From contig CALMJK010000007.1 of assembly GCA_937864225.1 (NCBI GenBank), positions 1 through 54,723 on the forward strand: a stretch of DNA of 54,723 bases, in the 5' to 3' direction. The notes under the pieces were generated by a model that ran no database searches, was not told the origin of the DNA, and worked only from the letters and a program-made list of their open reading frames with translations. The position numbers and the translations under genes were made by a program. Shown piece after piece: positions 40,735 to 48,907 of the stretch (the stretch's first letter is position 1; each line of letters begins with the position of its first letter). Origin of the DNA: an uncultured bacterium (GTDB lineage Bacteria > Krumholzibacteriota > Krumholzibacteriia > LZORAL124-64-63).

Positions 40735-42098
40735 GAAACGATCCTTGACTCAAAGTGTTGAAACTTGTTGATCCGGCCCCGCTCGAGCATTTCAGAGGTG
40801 GTCTGTTCGACCGTCCAGGTCATATCAGGTCCCAAGACCGCCTGACCTTCACGCCGGAAGAACGCCCCCAAACCGGCAAGATCGAAGCTGGTCTGGTCTG
40901 ACGGGACGAGAGCGATACGCAGATGGTCCACTTCGTCCTGAATAATTTTGAATCTTGAAATGCCGACCCCTTTGGCAACAAGACGCTCGACGAGATAGAC
41001 AACCATCTGGCTATGCACGAGCCCTCGACCCGGGGCCTGAATGTACTGTCCCTGGGAGCGGCCCAGAACGGGACCCAGACAAGGCCAGCCCCGCCCGCAG
41101 GAGCAGCGCGGGCGCTCCAGGGGTGCCAAGTCGCCGAGACGATAGCGGATGATCGGCATGACCCGGTTGTTCAGGTCTGTCACGAGAACCTGTCCGTACC
41201 CGTCCGGCTCGTCTCCGTCGCGGTGTGTTTCGACCAGCACGTTTTCACCCACGACATGGCGGCCGCCGGCCGGGCACTGGTAGGCGATGATGTCCACTTC
41301 GCTGCACCCGTACTCTTCGACGACAGGGCACCCGAGCGCGCGTTCCAACTGTGCCTGCTGGGGCGCGAGCATGGTTTCCGAAGTGCAGACCGCCGCCATC
41401 AAGCGGTGAAGGATCCCGGCCAATTGCCCGGACGGGATTCGCTCGGCAAAAAGTTGGATCAAAGACGTGTAGCCATAGAGGTACTCGGGGCCGAAACGCG
41501 AGACCCTGGCCAGGGAGCGGGCAAGCTGCGGGGGTTCCAGGGCCAGCGAATCCAGACTCATCCTGTTCAGCAGCCAGTCCTTCAGGGAAGCCCGCAGATG
41601 TCCGGAGGCGGGCGGCCGGCCCCATAGTCTGACCTGGCGGTGTCCCAGCTCAAGGCCGTGCCATCGCTGGCAAATCACCCGGGCAGCCAAGGACATGGCC
41701 GAGGCTGCGGGGTCGATCAGGACAGCCGCCGGCGCTCCCGTGCTCCCGCCGGTCAAGCGGACTGAGAAACGGGGGTGTCGTCCTCTCCCGCGCTGCCGGA
41801 TGCCGTCGGCCAATTCTCGCAGGTGTGACCTCTCCAAGATCGGCAGTCGCACCAGGTCGGCCTCGTCGCGGATTTTCACATCATCCGCGCCGGCAGCGCG
41901 GAGCAAGCGCTCGTAGACGGGGTCGGCGCTCCGGAAATGCCTGACCAGTTCGTCCAGCCGCTGGAGTTGCCGCTGGTGGACGGCGGTGGCGTCGGCCCAC
42001 TGCGATCCGTCGATGCGGGGAAGACAGGCCAACACCGGCATGCGGCGTAGCCCGAATATCAACGGCTGCACGAATCTGCGGGACAGGCTTGGATTCAA
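40731..42098 (-). CDS. CapK/PaaK-like adenylate-forming enzyme (copy 2)
   Basis: 455 residues from a TTG start preceded by GGGGGG. V-R-L-T-G-G-S-T-G-A-P is the phosphate loop, Y-G-C-S-E-V-D-I-I-A-Y-Q-C the A5-type motif, and I-R-Y-R-L-G-D-L with C-S-C-G-R-G-W-P the Cys-containing A8 region. G-R-I-N-K-F near the end offers a catalytic Lys. It is the upstream gene of a packed set with a glycosyltransferase and an ATP-grasp ligase, which hints at an acyl or amide decoration of the glycan (inference). Confidence 0.82.
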   Translation of the reverse strand: MNPSLSRRFVQPLIFGLRRMPVLACLPRIDGSQWADATAVHQRQLQRLDELVRHFRSADPVYERLLRAAGADDVKIRDEADLVRLPILERSHLRELADGIRQRGRGRHPRFSVRLTGGSTGAPAAVLIDPAASAMSLAARVICQRWHGLELGHRQVRLWGRPPASGHLRASLKDWLLNRMSLDSLALEPPQLARSLARVSRFGPEYLYGYTSLIQLFAERIPSGQLAGILHRLMAAVCTSETMLAPQQAQLERALGCPVVEEYGCSEVDIIAYQCPAGGRHVVGENVLVETHRDGDEPDGYGQVLVTDLNNRVMPIIRYRLGDLAPLERPRCSCGRGWPCLGPVLGRSQGQYIQAPGRGLVHSQMVVYLVERLVAKGVGISRFKIIQDEVDHLRIALVPSDQTSFDLAGLGAFFRREGQAVLGPDMTWTVEQTTSEMLERGRINKFQHFESRIVS

Positions 42099-42137
42099 CA
42101 GGCCCCCCGTGATTACCCGCGAATCCAGGGCGATGGT

Positions 42138-43220
42138 CTACCTGATCACGGCGGGCTGGCCCGGCTGACCAGGCACGCCCTCCTCCCCCGACGAGGTGGC
42201 GAAGGTTACTGCGGATCCGCCTGACGGCTGACCATATCTGTTGACGACGAAAACGTAAAGCGCTTGCCCGCTGGGGAAGGTGCCCTGATTGGCGGTGACG
42301 GTGATTGCGTCGTCTCGCCAGGCCGAGGGGATCTGGATTTCCCTGTGGGTACAATTGGCCCACACAGCGTTGTCGCCGACTTCCACGCGCGCCAGCGTTG
42401 AGTCCACGTACACCTCCGACCAGTAAACGCGCAGTGTCGCCCCGCTGGTGTTTCTGAAGTAGTGGCCGACATACCAGGAGCAGTACGGGTCGCCGCTTGT
42501 GAAGAACGTGCCCGTTATCTCACCGAGCTTTCTGAGGTTCGCCGCGACCCACGTCACGCCGTTGTTCCCATTCACGGTGCCCATCGCCATGTAGCGCTCC
42601 ATGCGGAACCATTGATTGAGCATCGGGTTGCAGCCCACCGACCAGTTGTTGTAGAGATTGCTGCCGTTGGCGTCATTGATCTCCATGTGCCCGGTGTTGT
42701 ATGCAAAATACGTGTCGTACCTGGCTCCCGGGGTGACGATCGGTGTGCCGTCATCATCGCACGCGATGAAATTGCCCCACAGTTTCTGATTGTCGCTTAG
42801 CATGGCCGTGCTCGCCCAATCGTCGCGGTAGCACCAGCCGGACATGTAGATCGTGTCGCAGTCCGCGATCAAGCCGAACTGCTTGTTGTTGTCGTCAGCA
42901 TAGTCCTGAAGCATGCAGATTTCACTTGGGAGACGCTGCTTGCCCTGTGAGTAGATCGGTTCCCGGGGCGGCCCCTGGTGCCAGAACCCCCCTTCGTCCT
43001 GGCCGATGATTTCCTCCCCAACAGTTCCATCTTCAAAATCCTGATAGACCCAGGGAGCGGCAGGGTTCTTTTGGCCGAAATCGCGGCCTTGAATACTAAA
43101 AGACCCGCCATCGACCAAGGCGGCGGAAGTGCCGAAAATTTCAGGTTGGGCAAGGGCCAGCGCGGACCAAGCGGAAAAACCCAACCCGGCCAACCACGCG
43201 GCTCCGATGGTCAATCGCAT
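42138..43220 (-). CDS. Secreted protein of unknown function
   Basis: 360 residues with a signal peptide (M-R-L-T-I-G-A-A-W-L-A-G-L-G-F, cleavage after A-L-A). The ATG at 43220 sits six bases from a perfect AGGAGG; the adjacent ATG at 43223 is closer than ideal. The mature part begins with a short IPT-like strand set (I-F-G-T-S-A-A-L-V-D-G-G-S-F-S-I-Q-G). It then has an aromatic, Asn/Gly-rich domain resembling a concanavalin-like jelly roll, and ends with a beta-sandwich tail (Y-V-F-V-V-N-R-Y-G-Q-P-S-G-G). It could bind or cut polysaccharide. No family is certain and no PEP-CTERM or LPXTG-like sorting signal is visible. Confidence 0.65.
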   Translation of the reverse strand: MRLTIGAAWLAGLGFSAWSALALAQPEIFGTSAALVDGGSFSIQGRDFGQKNPAAPWVYQDFEDGTVGEEIIGQDEGGFWHQGPPREPIYSQGKQRLPSEICMLQDYADDNNKQFGLIADCDTIYMSGWCYRDDWASTAMLSDNQKLWGNFIACDDDGTPIVTPGARYDTYFAYNTGHMEINDANGSNLYNNWSVGCNPMLNQWFRMERYMAMGTVNGNNGVTWVAANLRKLGEITGTFFTSGDPYCSWYVGHYFRNTSGATLRVYWSEVYVDSTLARVEVGDNAVWANCTHREIQIPSAWRDDAITVTANQGTFPSGQALYVFVVNRYGQPSGGSAVTFATSSGEEGVPGQPGQPAVIR

Positions 43221-43358
43221 CATCAACCTCCTGATACGACCCATCTCGCAATATACATGCCTCCCCAGGCCCTCGCCTGCTCTTATCCCCGGCCGCCAAC
43301 CCCGCCCGGACGCCGGGCGTTCTTTCGGCCGGCGGGCGTGCGCCTTCCGGAGTTTGGA

Positions 43359-43946
43359 TCAGGGTCCGGGTCGCAGGAACATGGCGCTGCCCTTATGGCT
43401 GATGACCCTGGCGGGGACTCCGCCCACGATCGCGTTTTCCTCCGTGTCTCGCGTCACCACGGCATTGGCTCCCACAACCGTGCCATTGGCTAGGTGGATG
43501 GGACCAATGACCTTGGCGCCCGGCGCTATGTAAACCCGGTCCCCCACCGTCGGCACGCCCCAGCAACCCTCTTTTGCGCCCAGCCCGAGCGTGACCCCCT
43601 GTGAAATATTGCAGCCGCTTCCCATGACGACATCCGGATGCACGATGATCTGACCGAAATGGCCGATGTAGAGCCCGGGCCCGATTCGGCAGTCGGGGGA
43701 GATGGAGATGCCCGTCGAAATCTCGATCCACTTCCACCACAGGTTGTACAGGATCATGACCACCTGGTGCAATCCGGGCAGCATGTGGTGGTCGTTCAAA
43801 TAGCGGCCCGCTCGATAGCAGGCGCAGGCCCAAAGGCCCTGATTGAAAAAGAGCAACCGCAGCACGGAAACCCTGTGGCCGGGAGTGCGCAGGCGATCGA
43901 GATCAGCCCGAAAGTCAGCGAACAAGAGCGTCTCCTCGTAGTTCAA
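43359..43946 (-). CDS. Serine-acetyltransferase-like left-handed beta-helix acyltransferase
   Basis: 195 residues. A helical N-terminus with R-A-G-R-Y-L is followed by hexapeptide repeats from about residue 75: I-G-P-G-L-Y-I-G-H-F-G, then G-C-N-I-S-Q-G-V-T-L-G, then V-Y-I-A-P-G-A-K-V-I-G. This is the CysE-like layout with the catalytic His in I-G-H. In a glycan locus it most likely O-acetylates a sugar rather than serine. The first available start is a TTG without a clear ribosome-binding site. It lies 42 bases downstream of CapK copy 3, so the pair may work together. Confidence 0.8.
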   Translation of the reverse strand: MNYEETLLFADFRADLDRLRTPGHRVSVLRLLFFNQGLWACACYRAGRYLNDHHMLPGLHQVVMILYNLWWKWIEISTGISISPDCRIGPGLYIGHFGQIIVHPDVVMGSGCNISQGVTLGLGAKEGCWGVPTVGDRVYIAPGAKVIGPIHLANGTVVGANAVVTRDTEENAIVGGVPARVISHKGSAMFLRPGP

Positions 43947-43988
43947 GAAGCGGCCAGCGGCTGTGCCCCCGTTCCTACGCCCGGCCCC

Positions 43989-45359
43989 TCAAGGTCTGTT
44001 GTTGAGGGGAATTTCGCAGGAGGTCAGCTGGTACTTGCCGGAACTCTTCAGCGGGATCTCATCGACGTACTCGAACGTGATTTGCACGGACAGCCCGAAG
44101 ATCCGGCCTGCCTGCCTGCGCAATTGCGCCTCCACTTCCGGCGCGAGTTCAGGAGGAGTCAAGCGCAGGACCAGCCTCTCGTAGTCCTTCTGGATGAGTT
44201 GAAACTGATTGTCCTTGCCGCCATACCAGAAAAGGTTGGGAACCAGATTGGCTGGCGTGACCGGGCGCCGGTCCACGGTGTACAAAACGTCGGCCAATCG
44301 ACCGCCCACGCCCTGCAGTAGCGGCAGATTGCGGCCGCATGCGCACGAATCGATCGCCAGGGCGCCCATGTCGCCGACCTCGTAGCGGATCAGCGGCATG
44401 CCGTAGTTGAAGAGATCCGTGAGCAGAATCGGCCCGTAGGCAAGCCCGTCGCCGACAGGGGGCATTGTGCGCTCATCATCGATCTGCACCACCACCAGAT
44501 CCGCGTTGATGTGCAGGCCGCCGAGCTGCTCGCACTGCTGCGCGATGATTCCTCCCTCGCGGCCGCGATAGGAGTCATAGACCGGGCAGTTGAAAACCTC
44601 CGCGAACAGGCGGCGCTGCTGCGGCTGCAGGCACTCTCCCGTTGAAATCAGCCCTTTTAGAGGGGGCATCGCCAGGCCCTCGTCGCGGATTCGCCGGGCC
44701 ACGGGAGTCAGGGCGTTGGGGAATCCCTTGATCAGGGTTGCTCGCCTTCTGGTCAACTCGGCCGCGAAACGGCGCGTGTCCGCGGCGTTCTCCGCCACCA
44801 TGGGCAAGGCCACGAAGCGGGAGCTCAACCAGTTCCGTAAGCGAGGCTTCCAACCGGAGTTCGCCGGTTGATCGATAAAGGCTGGCCAGACCATGCCGAT
44901 CCACTCGCCGAATCTCCAGCCCGTCCACAACTCGCAGCGGAAAAGGGCAGCCTCCTTGATTGGTAGGCAGGCGTTATCGCGCGTGAAACTCAGGAAATGC
45001 CCGGTCGTGCCTCCGGTGCGGCTCGTGTGCAGGGCCGAGCGCGGGATGTTGTCGGCAATCATGTCCTCATGGTGCAAACGGATGTCGTGCTTGGTCACGG
45101 CGGGCAGGGGCGCCAGATCATCGATGCTGTCGACCCGGTCGACGTTGAAGCCGCAGGCCTCGAAACGCTGTCTGTAGAATCGAGTGTGGTCGTAAGCGTG
45201 CCGCAGCAGGGCCCGCAATCGGCGCAGCTGTAGCGCCCGAAGATGGTCGATGGAAGCAAATTCATCCGCCCGCAGACTGGCCAATTGTGCCATTACGCCG
45301 GGCACGCCGTCGCGTGCGAAGAACCTGTCGGTCAAGAATCTGTGCAGACTGGCGTGCAT
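43989..45359 (-). CDS. CapK/PaaK-like adenylate-forming enzyme (copy 3)
   Basis: 456 residues from the ATG at 45359, preceded by CGAGGGACGCA. S-R-T-G-G-T-T-G-H-F is the phosphate loop, Y-R-G-R-E-G-G-I-I-A-Q-Q-C the A5-type motif, and I-R-Y-E-V-G-D-M with C-A-C-G-R-N-L-P the Cys-containing A8 region. S-S-G-K-Y-Q-L-T near the end supplies the likely catalytic Lys. It is closer to copy 1 than to copy 2 in its N-terminal region (L-R-A-L-L-x-H-A). It is followed by the beta-helix acyltransferase gene on the same strand. Confidence 0.82.
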   Translation of the reverse strand: MHASLHRFLTDRFFARDGVPGVMAQLASLRADEFASIDHLRALQLRRLRALLRHAYDHTRFYRQRFEACGFNVDRVDSIDDLAPLPAVTKHDIRLHHEDMIADNIPRSALHTSRTGGTTGHFLSFTRDNACLPIKEAALFRCELWTGWRFGEWIGMVWPAFIDQPANSGWKPRLRNWLSSRFVALPMVAENAADTRRFAAELTRRRATLIKGFPNALTPVARRIRDEGLAMPPLKGLISTGECLQPQQRRLFAEVFNCPVYDSYRGREGGIIAQQCEQLGGLHINADLVVVQIDDERTMPPVGDGLAYGPILLTDLFNYGMPLIRYEVGDMGALAIDSCACGRNLPLLQGVGGRLADVLYTVDRRPVTPANLVPNLFWYGGKDNQFQLIQKDYERLVLRLTPPELAPEVEAQLRRQAGRIFGLSVQITFEYVDEIPLKSSGKYQLTSCEIPLNNRP

Positions 45360-45567
45360 TGCGTCCCTCGACTGTAAGGCGAGCGCCGACGGCGGACCCG
45401 CCAAGGTTGCGCAAAGGCTAGAATCCGTGGACTGGACTGTCTACCCATTTTGGTCTTCCCAGCCGCCGGGAAATGTGGGAAAACGGACCTGCTTTCAGCG
45501 CCGGCCCCGCTGTGTCAAGTCGCGTCGGCTCGGGAATTGGACTCATTTTCTGCGGGGGAGACCGTAG

Positions 45568-46230
45568 ATGCTGAAGAATTTTTTCCTGAACAATCGCCTC
45601 TATCAGGCTCTGAGCTTCGCTTATGACCAGAGCGTGAAGCACAAGTTGCGACACCCGGAGGTTTCGAGGCTTCGCCACGTGGGGCAGCATTCCGAGATCC
45701 ACGACGACGTGACGATCACGCATCCTGATCGAGTCTGGATCGGGGATTGGACGACGATCTTCAGGGGCAGCTACATCCATTCCATGGGTGGGCTGCACGT
45801 TGGCAATTACGTTGGCATCGGCTGTCGGTGCACGATCATGACCTTCAATCACGTTTATCGCATGGCCGGCGCCATTCCCTTCGATAATCGCGTTTTCTTG
45901 CAGCCGGTCATCATCAGGGATTTTGCGTGGGTCGGCTGGAACACAAAGATCCTGCCCGGAGTGGAGATCGGAGAAGGTGCCATCGTATCGCTGGGGTCGG
46001 TTGTGACAACCGACGTTCCCCCGCTGGGCATCGTTATGGGCAATCCCGCCAAGGTCATCGGTTTCCGCAGTCGCGACCATTTCGAGGCGTGCCTACGCGA
46101 AGGCCGGATCACGCCGCACCGGGTCCGGGAACGTTACCAGCAATACGAGGAATCGATTCCCCTCATGGTTCGCCGGAAGTACGCGCGCGAACTGAGCGAC
46201 CTCGGCTTGCTGGACAGTCAGCAAGCCTGA
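45568..46230 (+). CDS. Left-handed beta-helix O-acetyltransferase (WcaF/WbbJ-like)
   Basis: 220 residues with GGGGGAGA before the ATG. Hexapeptide repeats run from about residue 45 (V-T-I-T-H-P-D-R-V-W-I-G) to 165. G-I-G-C-R-C-T-I-M-T-F-N-H carries the catalytic-type His. P-V-I-I-R-D-F-A-W-V-G-W-N-T-K-I-L-P-G-V is the CoA-site coil, and G-N-P-A-K-V-I-G the end of the helix. It should acetylate a hydroxyl of a glycan unit in the cytosol. It is divergent from CapK copy 3; the 208-base gap between them shows no clear promoter. Confidence 0.88.
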   Translation: MLKNFFLNNRLYQALSFAYDQSVKHKLRHPEVSRLRHVGQHSEIHDDVTITHPDRVWIGDWTTIFRGSYIHSMGGLHVGNYVGIGCRCTIMTFNHVYRMAGAIPFDNRVFLQPVIIRDFAWVGWNTKILPGVEIGEGAIVSLGSVVTTDVPPLGIVMGNPAKVIGFRSRDHFEACLREGRITPHRVRERYQQYEESIPLMVRRKYARELSDLGLLDSQQA

Positions 46231-46254
46231 GCACGCGGGGACCGCGGCGGCATT

Positions 46255-47421
46255 TCAGGCCAGAGCTGTCTCGACGGCCTCGGCTATCTCGCGGCTCACC
46301 ACCTGGTGAGAGTACGCTCTGACCAAGCCGCATTCCGCAGCCATGCGGGCCCTGATCCCGGCGATGTCCGCCAGGATTCGCCGCAGTGAGCGCAGATATC
46401 CGTCCACGGTGTAGTCCGCCAGATGCAGGCCCGAAAATTTCTCGCTGAGGCGGCGGGTCGCGGCAGTCTCGGTCGTCAACACGGGAATGCCCAGCGCCAG
46501 AGCGTCGAAAATCTTGACAGGCGTGATCGATTGACCGAACGCGGTGTTTGGGTTCGTCGGCACAACGTAGACATCCACAGCGCGCGTAAAATCAGGCGCC
46601 GTGTCATAGGGGACATCCTGAACCAGGACCAATGGGGCAGGCAACTCCCGTTGCAAGGTTTGAAACTCGGACAACAGGCTGCCGTGGCCGCCGACGAGGA
46701 AACCGACGTTGGGCAGGCTCCGGGACAGTTCACGAAAGAGGGGCAGCAAGATCTCTTGGATGCCTTTGAAAGGGGACATGGTTCCCAACCAACCGATCAC
46801 CAGCTTGCCCTCGAGGTTGTGCCGAGACCGGAGATCGACCTGCAATGGGGTTTCCAGAAATAATTCCACGTCCGGCCCCCAATGCGCGGTGAGAACTCGT
46901 TCTGGCGCTAGCCCGGTGGCCAAAAGCATCTGCCTCAGTTCTTCGGTCACGGCCAGAATCAAATCGCACTTGCCGTAGACGCGCCGCGCTTCCCCGGCTA
47001 GGCGACAGAACAGAGGCGAGTTTCTTGCCAGGCCGCGCGCCTCGGCGTACTCCGGCACGGGGTCAATCGGATCATAGATCACCTTCTTGCCAAGACACCT
47101 GAGCAGGACAACGAAGCGGCGCAGTGTATCAAGCGAACGCCACGACCAGCCGCTGATCCAGACGGCATGGCACCCCGCCAAGTGGATTCGCGAGGCCGCC
47201 AACATGATTTCCTGATGGTCCCGGCCCAAGGGAAGGGGAGGGCGCGGCAAATCTCGCCATTCGGCGCCGGACCCGAGGCGCCCATCTTTTCCAGTGCGGT
47301 ATCCGAACCAGACAACTCTATGCCCGCGCTCAACCAAGGCGTTGGTCACATGGTGCTCGCGCAGATTGATGGGGGCCTTGATTGGGTTCCTAAAGACAAA
47401 TGATACGGACAAGCTGTTCAT
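46255..47421 (-). CDS. GT4-like glycosyltransferase
   Basis: 388 residues from the ATG at 47421. F-V-F-R-N-P-I-K-A-P-I-N-L-R-E-H begins the acceptor domain. V-I-G-W-L-G-T-M-S-P-F-K-G marks the donor domain, and T-P-V-K-I-F-D-A-L-A-L-G-I-P-V the nucleotide-sugar region. Upstream in-frame starts up to 47637 would add an Arg/Ala-rich stretch without family character, so I prefer the shorter form, although its ribosome-binding site is weak. It is the last gene with the lower-GC codon pattern of the island. Confidence 0.83.
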   Translation of the reverse strand: MNSLSVSFVFRNPIKAPINLREHHVTNALVERGHRVVWFGYRTGKDGRLGSGAEWRDLPRPPLPLGRDHQEIMLAASRIHLAGCHAVWISGWSWRSLDTLRRFVVLLRCLGKKVIYDPIDPVPEYAEARGLARNSPLFCRLAGEARRVYGKCDLILAVTEELRQMLLATGLAPERVLTAHWGPDVELFLETPLQVDLRSRHNLEGKLVIGWLGTMSPFKGIQEILLPLFRELSRSLPNVGFLVGGHGSLLSEFQTLQRELPAPLVLVQDVPYDTAPDFTRAVDVYVVPTNPNTAFGQSITPVKIFDALALGIPVLTTETAATRRLSEKFSGLHLADYTVDGYLRSLRRILADIAGIRARMAAECGLVRAYSHQVVSREIAEAVETALA

Positions 47422-47760
47422 TATATTCCGACCGGTCTCAACGCAGCCAGCGCGGGCGCCGCCGCCGCTTTTCAGGCCGGCCAACAGTCGTGCCATGCTC
47501 AGCCCGAGCGACAGGCGCCCGTCAAACGACGCGGCATCGTTCGATCTCCCGGCCAGGTTACTCTTTCTCAGCCTGAGCATAGCACCTTGGGCGTCATGCT
47601 GCAGTCGCGCTTTTTCCCCTCGGTCACGCGGCGGCAAGTCGTCTGTGGCGCCGTGCGCGTTTGAGTGTTAAACCAAGATGCTGCGAGAAGGGGACCGGCA
47701 GGCGGACGAGCGCAAACGACCGCGGGCGATTGGCCCGAGCGCGACACGGAGGGGAGGGCC
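47422..47760. other. Intergenic region at the island edge
   Basis: About 340 bases between divergent glycosyltransferase genes. I see no convincing small gene, repeat, tRNA or attachment site. The open frame on the minus strand is a low-complexity extension of the gene at 46255. Base use changes here from the island style to the GC-rich style of the flank, so it marks the right boundary. Confidence 0.5.
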
Positions 47761-48897
47761 ATGACAGTCACGTTCGTTGTCTGCGCACTACTGATCGTTT
47801 ACGTCTATTTCGGCTATCCGCTGCTGGCGAGATGGCTCGCCGGAGCGCTGCGCCGCCGCGTGCTGGTCGCGCCGCACGCCCCGCACGTGACCGTGCTGAT
47901 CGCGGCCCACAACGAGGCGCGGCACATCGTCGGCACGGTGCGCAACAAGCTGGGCCAAGACTACCCGGCGTCCCGGCTCGAGGTCATCGTCGTGTCGGAC
48001 GGTTCGACCGACGGCACCGACGACGTCGTGCGCGTTCTCAACGACCCGCGCGTGCGCCTGCTGTGCCAGGAGCCGCGCGCCGGCAAGACCTCGGCGCTCA
48101 ACATGGCCGTGCCGCACGCGGCGGGAGAGGTCCTCTGCTTCAGCGACGCCAATTCGCTCTGGGCGCCCGATGCCCTGGCGCGCCTGGTCGAGCCGCTGGC
48201 CGATCCGGCGGTGGGCTATGTCACCGGCCGCATGGTCTATCGCGCGCGCGACGGCTCGCTCACCGGCGAGGGTTGCTCCGCGTACATGCGCTACGAGAAC
48301 ACGCTGCGCGCCTGGGAGACGGAACTGGGCTCCGTCGTGGGCGTGGACGGCGGCATCGATGCCGTGCGCCGCTCGCTCTACGTCCCCATGCGCCCCGACC
48401 AGCAGCCCGACTTCGTTCTGCCGTTGGCCGTGCGCCAACGGGGTTATCGCGTCGTGTATGAGCCGCGAGCGCTGCTCTTCGAGGATGCGCTCGCCTGCTC
48501 GTCCGACGAGTTCCGCATGCGCGTGCGCGTGGGCCTGCGCGCGCTGCACGCGCTGCGCGACAAGGCGGCGCTCCTGAATCCGGCTCGCTACGGTCTGTTC
48601 GCCTGGCAGCTGGCCTCTCACAAGCTGCTGCGCTACTTGGCGCCGCTGTTCCAGATCGGGGCGCTGATCGCCAACGCGGTGCTGGCCTGGGGCCCGTGGT
48701 CGGTCTGGAAGGGCCTCTTCGCCGTCCAGCTGCTGTTCTACGTGCTGGCCTGGGCCGGCCACCTGCGCCGCGGCGAGGGGAACCCGCGCATCGTAGCCCT
48801 GGCCTATTATTTATGCCTGGTGAACGCCGCCTCGCTCGTCGCGCTCTGGCGTTTCGCCAGGGGGCAGCGGCAGATCACCTGGCAACCCCGGACCTGA
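47761..48897 (+). CDS. Membrane-bound GT2 glycosyltransferase
   Basis: 378 residues. A single N-terminal membrane helix (1-22) precedes a GT-A domain: V-T-V-L-I-A-A-H-N-E, V-V-S-D-G-S-T-D-G-T-D-D (first Asp), and C-F-S-D-A-N-S (the DxD-like motif). V-D-G-G-I-D-A-V-R-R is the acceptor region. Three more membrane helices follow at the C-terminus. This is the layout of processive or lipid-acceptor family 2 enzymes. The ATG at 47761 is preceded by GGAGGG. It may belong with the glycan island functionally, but its high-GC codons match the chromosomal flank. The VanZ-domain gene follows 10 bases later. Confidence 0.85.
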   Translation: MTVTFVVCALLIVYVYFGYPLLARWLAGALRRRVLVAPHAPHVTVLIAAHNEARHIVGTVRNKLGQDYPASRLEVIVVSDGSTDGTDDVVRVLNDPRVRLLCQEPRAGKTSALNMAVPHAAGEVLCFSDANSLWAPDALARLVEPLADPAVGYVTGRMVYRARDGSLTGEGCSAYMRYENTLRAWETELGSVVGVDGGIDAVRRSLYVPMRPDQQPDFVLPLAVRQRGYRVVYEPRALLFEDALACSSDEFRMRVRVGLRALHALRDKAALLNPARYGLFAWQLASHKLLRYLAPLFQIGALIANAVLAWGPWSVWKGLFAVQLLFYVLAWAGHLRRGEGNPRIVALAYYLCLVNAASLVALWRFARGQRQITWQPRT

Positions 48898-48907
48898 GGA
48901 GCGCGGC

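Noticed and set aside
42138..43220. PEP-CTERM or other sorting signal on the secreted protein
   Set aside because: The C-terminus ends in a Gly/Pro/Gln-rich tail without a P-E-P motif, a membrane helix or a basic end, and no exosortase is in the window.
24942..47421. Insertion sequences or prophage genes at the edges of the polysaccharide island
   Set aside because: No transposase, integrase, terminal inverted repeats or tRNA-derived repeat could be recognised near either border.
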